Below, in pieces: positions 58,381-64,000 of a DNA stretch of 64,000 bases. The translations under genes were made by a program, and so were the position numbers. Numbering within the stretch: position 1 is the first letter of the stretch; each line of letters opens with the position of its first letter. Source of the DNA: Sinohyriopsis cumingii (Eukaryota > Mollusca > Bivalvia > Unionida > Unionidae). Under the pieces are notes generated by a model, which made no database searches, was not told the DNA's origin, and worked only from the letters and a program-made list of their open reading frames with translations. The stretch is taken from assembly GCA_028554795.2 (NCBI GenBank), contig CM068825.1:92226951-92290950 (forward strand). The letters are read 5' to 3'.

Positions 58381-60300
58381 ATGTCATCATAAGTGGAAAC
58401 ATTTGTTTCAAGTCCTACCCAGGATCAATTAGACCTTTTCAAAAAAGATGAATTAATTCAACTTGCCAGAAAATATGATTTTTCTGAGGTAAAGGCTTCC
58501 TTAGCGAAGCAAGCAATAAAAAATAGTGTGGTCCAGCACTTGGTAGAAAAGAAAGTTTGGGATAAAAGTGCATTGGTTATGATCAATAGGTCTGTATCAG
58601 ACTCTGACATAAAAGTAAAGTAATTAGAATTAAAATACAAGATGGAATTGGAGTTGAGGAAACTGGAATTTCAGAAAGATAAAGAAGAAAAACAAATGTA
58701 AATGCAGTTACAATTGGAGAAAGAGAAAGAACAAATGGTATTACAAAAAGAAGAAAAACAAATGCATTTACAATTGGAGAAAGAGGAGAGAGACTAGAAA
58801 GGAGAATAAATAACGAGTTCAATTAGATAAGGAAGAGAAAGAAAGACAAATACAGTTACAAGAACAAAATGCAGATAAATAAGGAGGAAAGAGAAAGAGA
58901 GAGAAAGATGCAAACTCAAAGACAGAAGGAAAAGAGAGAGAGATGCAACTGCAAAGACAGAAGGAAAAGAGAGAGAGATGCAAATGCAAAGACAGAAGGA
59001 AAAGAGAGAGATGCAAATGCAAAGACAGAAGGAAAAGAGAGACAGAGATACAAATGCAAAGACAGAAGGAAAAGAGAGAGAGAGATGCAAATGCAAAGAC
59101 AGAAGGAAGAGAGAGAGAGATGCAAATGCAAAGACAGAAGGAAAAGAGAGAGAGAGAGATGCAATTGCAAAGACAAAAGGAAAAGAGAGAGATGCAATTG
59201 CAAAGACAAAAGGAAAAGAGAGAGAGATGCAAATGCAAAGACAGAAGGAAAAGAGAGAGATATGCAAATGCAAAGACAGAAGGAAAAGAGTGAGAGATGC
59301 AAATGCAAAGACAGTAGGAAGAAAAAGAGAGATGCAAATGCAAAGACAAAAGGAAAAGAGGGAATGTCAATTTAGAATAAACGAAATTGAGCTGGCAAAA
59401 GAAAAGCACATTCCTACTTCAAATACAAATTTAAGTTTTGTTGTTGCAAAGAATATTAGGTCAGTGCCCCATTTCAGAGAAAAAGATGTAGGCAAATATT
59501 TTGCTTATTTTTAAAAAGTTGCTGAAAATTTGAAATGGACAAGAGAGCATTTGACTCAGTTATTGCACTTTTAACTTATTAGTAAAGCTAGTTAAATTTA
59601 CCGTTCACTGTCAGTTCACCAAACTGATGATTATGATTATGATGTGGTTAAGGAATGCATTTTGAGGGGTTATCAGATAGTTTCTGAAGCTTATAAGCAA
59701 AAATTCAGAAACTCTAAAAAGAAGCTGGACAAATTCATGCCTAATTTACATGAGAAAAAGAGCAGTTATTTGATAGATGTTGAATAGCCTAGAAAAGTGA
59801 AAAAGATTATGAAAGTCTCAAACAACTTGTATTACTGTAAGAGTTCAAAAACTGTGTCCATAGAGACAGTAAGACTTATCTTGACGAGTATAAGATCAAA
59901 ACATTGGAAAATGCTGCTCGAGCTGCTGATGAGCATCCTTTAACTTATAGAGTTCGTTTTGTAAATAAAACTTTCACTCAACAGTCTTCTGGCAGAAAAA
60001 TATTTCAGCCTAATACAAGCCCTTCTAAATCTCAAACTGGCACAACTTTCAAAAATCAAGCTTCAGATAAGCTTGACCAAAGTTCCTTGTTTCTTCCTAC
60101 GGGTACCGATTGCAAGAAGAAAGGACACGTTATTTCTATTTGCTATAAATTGAACAATAGGCATCAGAATCAAGACAGACCTATTCCAAATGCTCTTATT
60201 TCTGAGAGGTCAAGGTCACGGTCATGTATTGAAAGCAATACGTTTGTTGGGTCTAATCAACCCCATTCTGACTGTATTATGGAGAATTATGAACCATTTC
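58381..60300 (+). pseudogene. gypsy gag, degenerate, with internal minisatellite
   Basis: It starts ATG TCA TCA then a TAA in frame, followed by an open 76-codon stretch (METFVSSPTQDQ by the alternative start) with a helical domain. A Glu/Lys/Gln-rich coiled-coil region is built on a tandem repeat (58900-59370). Capsid-like sequence follows near 59450-59720 (VPHFREKDVGKYFAYF). A zinc-knuckle remnant with CKKKGHVISIC lies near 60110, lacking the first Cys. Many stops interrupt it. Confidence 0.7.
58900..59370. repeat. minisatellite in gag, about 33-41-bp units
   Basis: About thirteen copies of a unit with GATGCAAATGCAAAGACAG and AAGGAAAAGAGAGAG, varying in the length of the GA part. It encodes Gln/Arg/Lys/Glu repeats and is open in all plus-strand frames. 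Confidence 0.9.
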
Positions 60301-60640
60301 GAATGGGAGCTTCTCTGAGTTTTTTATTGTCAGATACTTTGCCTTTTCTAAGAAGTCTTCTTCTAATGAGAGTGTTCTTATTCAAGGAATAGAGTGCGGC
60401 TTTGTTAACGTTCATCTCGATTGTGTAAATTTGTCATCAGTCTAAGTCTCAGGATCCGTGACAGTCGGCATAGTTTGTGTTTTATCCGTTGAGGGCATTC
60501 ATTTATTACTAGGCAACGACTTATCTGGAGACAAGATTGTGGTTAATCCACTTGTAACTGATAAGCCTTGCTTGGATCAGAAAGTCGATCTAACTGAAAA
60601 AGATTTCCCTGTTTTATTCCAGTTACCAGAGCTATGGCAA
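60290..60640 (+). pseudogene. gypsy aspartic protease, degenerate
   Basis: The region reads GASLSFLLSDTLPF near 60305, then IECGFVNVHLDCVNLSS, then after a TAA VSGSVTVGI and GIHLLLGNDLSGDKIVVNP. The last part matches the flap and C-terminal Leu-Leu-Gly-Asn-Asp motif of retrotransposon proteases. The active-site Asp-Thr of DTG looks lost (RMGAS). Confidence 0.65.
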
Positions 60641-60939
60641 GGACAGCTCTTGAGAATGATGTTGATAAGGAAAGTATTCATTTAGATGACACATATATTG
60701 GTCAGGCGTTTGATGCGATCACTTTCACTCCTTTTTTGGATAAGTCAGAAGATATTGATCACAGTGATCATCTTTTAACTACTCGTTCTCTTTATTCTGA
60801 TCAGGGTGACCAACGACAATCACTTGTCGTCGAACAGTAAAGGGATCCTTCGATCTCCTATTTGTTTCAAAGGGCCATTAGTGAAACTGAAGCTACTGAA
60901 GTTCCTGTCTTATTTCATAAAACATGGAATTCTTATGAT

Positions 60940-61640
60940 AAAATGGAGACCTCCCGAGGTACCTGCTGGCGATGAGTGGTCAGTGAGCTATCAAATTGTA
61001 GTTCCAAAACCTTACAGACAGGAAATACTTAAGTCTGGCCCACGAAACTCGTTTCGTTGGTCACTTATGGATTAATAAAACTTATCACAAGATCTTGATT
61101 CGCTTCTATTGGCCAAAAATCAAAAGTGATGTTAGTAAATATTGTATATCTGTCATACTTGTCAAATGGTAGGAAAACGCAATCAGATGATACAAAAGGC
61201 TCATTTACAACCTAGTCCTGCCTTTGACGAATCATTTAGTAGAATTATGGTAGATTGTGTTGGTCCCTTACATAAGAACAATTCGGGTAACTAATACCTG
61301 TTGACCATTATATGCGCTTCAACAAGATCTCCAAAGGCAATTCCTGTGAGGAATATTAAATCTAAAACAATACTAGAAGCCTTGGTATAGTTTTTATTAC
61401 TCAATTTGGCCTTCCCAAATCTGTCCAATGGGGTCTAAGGTAAAATGTTAAGTCTGGATCTTTCCAGCCTGTTATGTTAGAATTTGGCATTCAGCAGTTC
61501 AGTTACAAGTGAAATTATGGGTTGACAGAACTGCAATGGAGAGAACTTTTGAGTCTGGTAATAGAGTTCTGTCTCTCTTGCTAATCTTCAAAAAGATCTT
61601 CAGTTTAGATATTACGGCGATAACAAAGCTAAGAAGAAAA
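60940..61640 (+). pseudogene. gypsy integrase, degenerate
   Basis: WRPPEVPAGDEWSVSYQIV leads to an H2C2 zinc domain (His in AHET and GHL near 61040-61065, then two Cys near 61140-61165, separated by a frame change). A core start IMVDCVGPLHKNN near 61246 and ICASTRSPKAIPV near 61306 follow. It lies upstream of RT. The C-terminal half is badly eroded. Confidence 0.7.
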
Positions 61641-61699
61641 TAAAGGAGTTAAATTATAATATTAGCGCTCCTGGAATCTAAATGAATTAAAGGAATACC

Positions 61700-62500
61700 A
61701 GTATATTGAAAGAGATAGCCAGGTTAAACGTTCGATTAATTTAGTTATACCTGTCCCACTCAGTGAAGATTTAAGTGAAGGAATATCATCGGATTTTACT
61801 GATATTGGAGTGACAAATCTTCGGAATTAATAAATCATAAACAATCTGGACCAGAAACTTTCACACTTGCAAGAGCAAGAAAGAAATGAACTTAAAAAGT
61901 TATTAGATGAATATAAGCACTTATTCCCAGGACTACATTTGAACTGTTAACGTAAATCCACACCCATCTTAGGCATTGTTAGTTATAACAAAAATAGGGC
62001 ATGGTTTACTTGTCAGTCAAATGCTAGTGCTTTCAGTAACTGTAGAACAGGTGGTTTCTTGAAATAATCGGTCTCATTATCGGTATCAGCAATTTTAATA
62101 ATCGGCTATTCGTGGTATCGGCATAATCGGCAAAAAGTGACATCGATACAGCTTTATCCCTACACAGATGACAGGAAAGTTAAAGATTTCAATCACATCA
62201 TAAATACTCCTGGGAGGCAAAAAATAAAAACAGCTCTGCCAAATTAACATTCTAAAAGAGTATATTGAAAGAGATAGTTAGCCAGGTTAAACATGCAATT
62301 AATTTAGTTGCACCTGTCCCACTCGGTGAAGATTTAAGTGAAGGAAGATCATCAGATCCTACTGATATTGGAGTGACAAATCTTCGGAATTCAGAAGTTA
62401 TGAAATATCTGGACCAGAAACTTTCACATCTGTGAGAGCAAGAAAGTAATGAACAGTTATTATTTGAATATGAGTACTTATTTCCAGATGTTCTACAAGA
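61700..62500. repeat. internal direct duplication around an inserted segment
   Basis: About 240 bp at 61700-61950 recurs at about 62261-62495 with 85-90 percent visible identity (GTATATTGAAAGAGATAG, CCTGTCCCACTC, TGGAGTGACAAATCTTCGG). Between them, from about 61960, is unrelated sequence with repeated ATCGGTATCGGCATAATCGG-like words, reminiscent of non-autonomous hAT-type elements. Confidence 0.75.
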
Positions 62501-62639
62501 ACAAACACAATTTTCCATGACGTTAAAACTGTAAATCGCAAACCTGTGAAACAACACCCATACAGGATGAACACTCTCAAACAGGAATACAAAAAAAAAA
62601 AGAAATTCATCATTTGCTTTAGAATGATTTTATAGAGCC

Positions 62640-63895
62640 CAGTAAAGATGACTGGAGTTAACCATGAATACGTGATCCAAAACCAGATAAAATTTTCCGT
62701 ATGTGTACTGATTATAGAACGGGGCCCCGAGTGACCGAGTGGTCTAAAGCGCTCTCCGTTACGGATCACTGTCATCTCATCTCTGCCTCCATGGGTTCGA
62801 GTCTCGGATTCACCCAATGTGGGTATGTGATAAAGATTACCAGTAGCTTCTCGTGTGTGGGTGGTTCTTTTCGGGGTTTTCCCCCATATTCATTCCTATT
62901 ACCAAGAATCGATAACTATATTGATAAGATTGGGAATGCCAGGTATGTTACCAAATTTGACCTTCTGAATGGATTGTGGCAAACTCCACTAACGGAAAGA
63001 GCAACGGAAATTTTCGGCATTCGTGACTCCAAATGGATTTTATCAATATAAAGTAATGCCGTTTGGGATGAAAGGGTCGCCAAGTACATTTCACGTCTCA
63101 TGAATATGATTATATCTGGTCTAGACAACTGTGATACTTACATCGATGATGTCATTATCTACAATGACTCCTAGAAAGAACATTTAGCAACAATTCGGGA
63201 ATTCTTCGACAGACTCACCGATGCATGTCTGGCAAATAATCTATCTAAAAGTGAGTTCTGCTGTGCTAGTGTAACTTTTCTAGGACATATCGTGGGACAT
63301 GTTCAAGTTGAACCTATGGATGCTAAAGTCAAGGATATCTCAGAATTTCCCGTGCCTATTACTAAAAAGCAAATTTTGTTCCAACTTTTTATAATTGCTA
63401 AACCCCTGACAAATTTATTGAGCAAGAAAAACAAGTTAATTTGGACTGAAAAATGTCAGAAGGCTTTTGACAAGTTAAAATCCATACTTAAAAGCGTGCC
63501 AGTTCTTACAGCTCCAAATTTCAGCCAATCATTTAGACTGTCTGTTGATGCAAGTAATGTTGGATTTGGAGCAGTTTTGATTCAAGAAGATGAAAATGGT
63601 ATTTATTATCCAGTGTGCTATTTTTCTAAGAAACTAAATAAGCACCAAAGAAGTTATTCAACAATCGAGAAGGAAAGTTTGGCTTTGATATTGGCATTAC
63701 AATATTTTGAAGTTTACATTAGTTCAACTCCTTCTTCGATCATTGTGTTAGTGACCACCACACCCTTACTTTCATCGGCAAGATGAAAAATAGAATTCAA
63801 AGACTGCTAAGTTTGAGTTTGTTGTTACAGGAATATGATAATGATTTCACGCAGATCAAGGGGAAAGACAGATTAATAGCAGTTGCACTTTCCTG
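62640..63895 (+). pseudogene. gypsy reverse transcriptase and RNase H, interrupted by a SINE
   Basis: RT begins FRMCTDYR at 62697-62720, is cut by a SINE, and resumes with PRIDNYIDKIGNARYVTKFDLL at about 62911. The active site YIDDV lies near 63140. RNase H follows with LSVDASNVGFGAVLIQ (Asp near 63545) and STIEKESLALILAL (Glu near 63670). Several stops interrupt it. The end is near 63895, before a presumed 3' LTR. Confidence 0.85.
62716..62885 (+). mobile_element. SINE family B inserted in gypsy RT
   Basis: A plus-oriented copy with A box GTGACCGAGTGGTCTAAAG, B box GGTTCGAGTCTCGG, then GTGGGTATGTGATAAAG and CCAGTAGCTTCTCG, truncated at TTTTCCCCC. It splits the RT domain. Confidence 0.85.
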
Positions 63896-64000
63896 TGTAT
63901 AACAGTGTATTATTCATTGTACACTTTATATAACTTTTAAGAGTTCGTTTTAACCTCATGTATAATTAATCTATGGTAAAAAGAAAGCGTTATCATATCA

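Larger units (their letters stand above)
57765..64000 (+). mobile_element. Ty3/gypsy retrotransposon, Gmr1-like order, degenerate
   Basis: LTR, primer-binding site, gag, protease, integrase, reverse transcriptase and RNase H occur in that order. Integrase before RT is unusual for Ty3/gypsy and typical of Gmr1-like elements. The element is full of stops and shifts, contains a SINE and an internal duplication, and runs to the window edge without a visible 3' LTR. Confidence 0.8.

Noticed and set aside
58900-59370. CRISPR-like array
   Set aside because: Units are contiguous without unique spacers, and the sequence is eukaryotic retrotransposon gag.
63780-64000. 3' LTR of the gypsy element
   Set aside because: I could not match this stretch to the presumed 5' LTR; the element may continue past the window.

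Overview
The window is a piece of an invertebrate animal genome, probably lophotrochozoan and quite possibly a mollusc. That placement is an inference from style only: AT-rich introns of up to about 19 kb, long (TA)n arrays, tRNA-derived SINEs, an L2/CR1-like LINE, a Ty3/gypsy element and a complete Polinton. No species-diagnostic sequence was recognised.

Host gene. One plus-strand gene runs through most of the window. Eight exons (880-1071, 8376-8500, 18725-18895, 20459-20578, 22500-22706, 35798-35912, 36644-36849, 55766-55861) have AG/GT borders and matching phases, giving one open frame of 409 complete codons to a TAA stop, with AATAAA at 55873. The 5' end lies left of the window. The product ends in two C2 domains arranged as in synaptotagmins, with most calcium-ligand positions replaced.

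Polinton/Maverick (about 37998-52610, about 14.6 kb). It lies in the last intron and has about 250-bp terminal inverted repeats. It is inserted in a SINE copy that is itself inserted in GA-rich sequence, with a candidate GAAGC target duplication. Left to right it holds: packaging ATPase (-); DUF5679/phospholipase A2 (+, -1 frameshift at T4A8); DDE integrase (+); a very divergent family B DNA polymerase continuous with an SF1 helicase and a C-terminal HNH motif (-, one in-frame TGA); a zinc-finger protein; a NUMOD/HNH homing endonuclease; a coiled-coil protein; an acidic-repeat protein; a 400-bp hairpin-rich non-coding block; pVI-like and pX-like minor virion proteins; double jelly-roll major capsid; adenain-like protease; a fibre-like coiled-coil protein with a C-terminal head; a two-helix membrane protein; and a penton-like protein whose stop lies in the right TIR. 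Several genes are broken, often at homopolymers. A motif TTTAYAATAA sits 1-4 nt before the start codon of many late-type genes and of the integrase. The polymerase-helicase-nuclease fusion, the start-site motif and the hairpin block are the most unusual items.

Other mobile DNA. A degenerate L2/CR1-like LINE lies at about 30.0-33.6 kb. Family A SINEs lie at 17.5, 24.9, 25.4, 34.8 and 57.4 kb; family B SINEs (tRNA-Leu-like head) at 28.2, 37.9/52.6 and 62.7 kb. An LTR-like fragment lies at 15.8-16.3 kb. A degenerate Ty3/gypsy element fills 57.8-64.0 kb with integrase ahead of reverse transcriptase (Gmr1-like order), carrying a SINE insertion, an internal duplication and a gag minisatellite. The remaining intronic DNA holds micro- and minisatellites and no gene that I can support.
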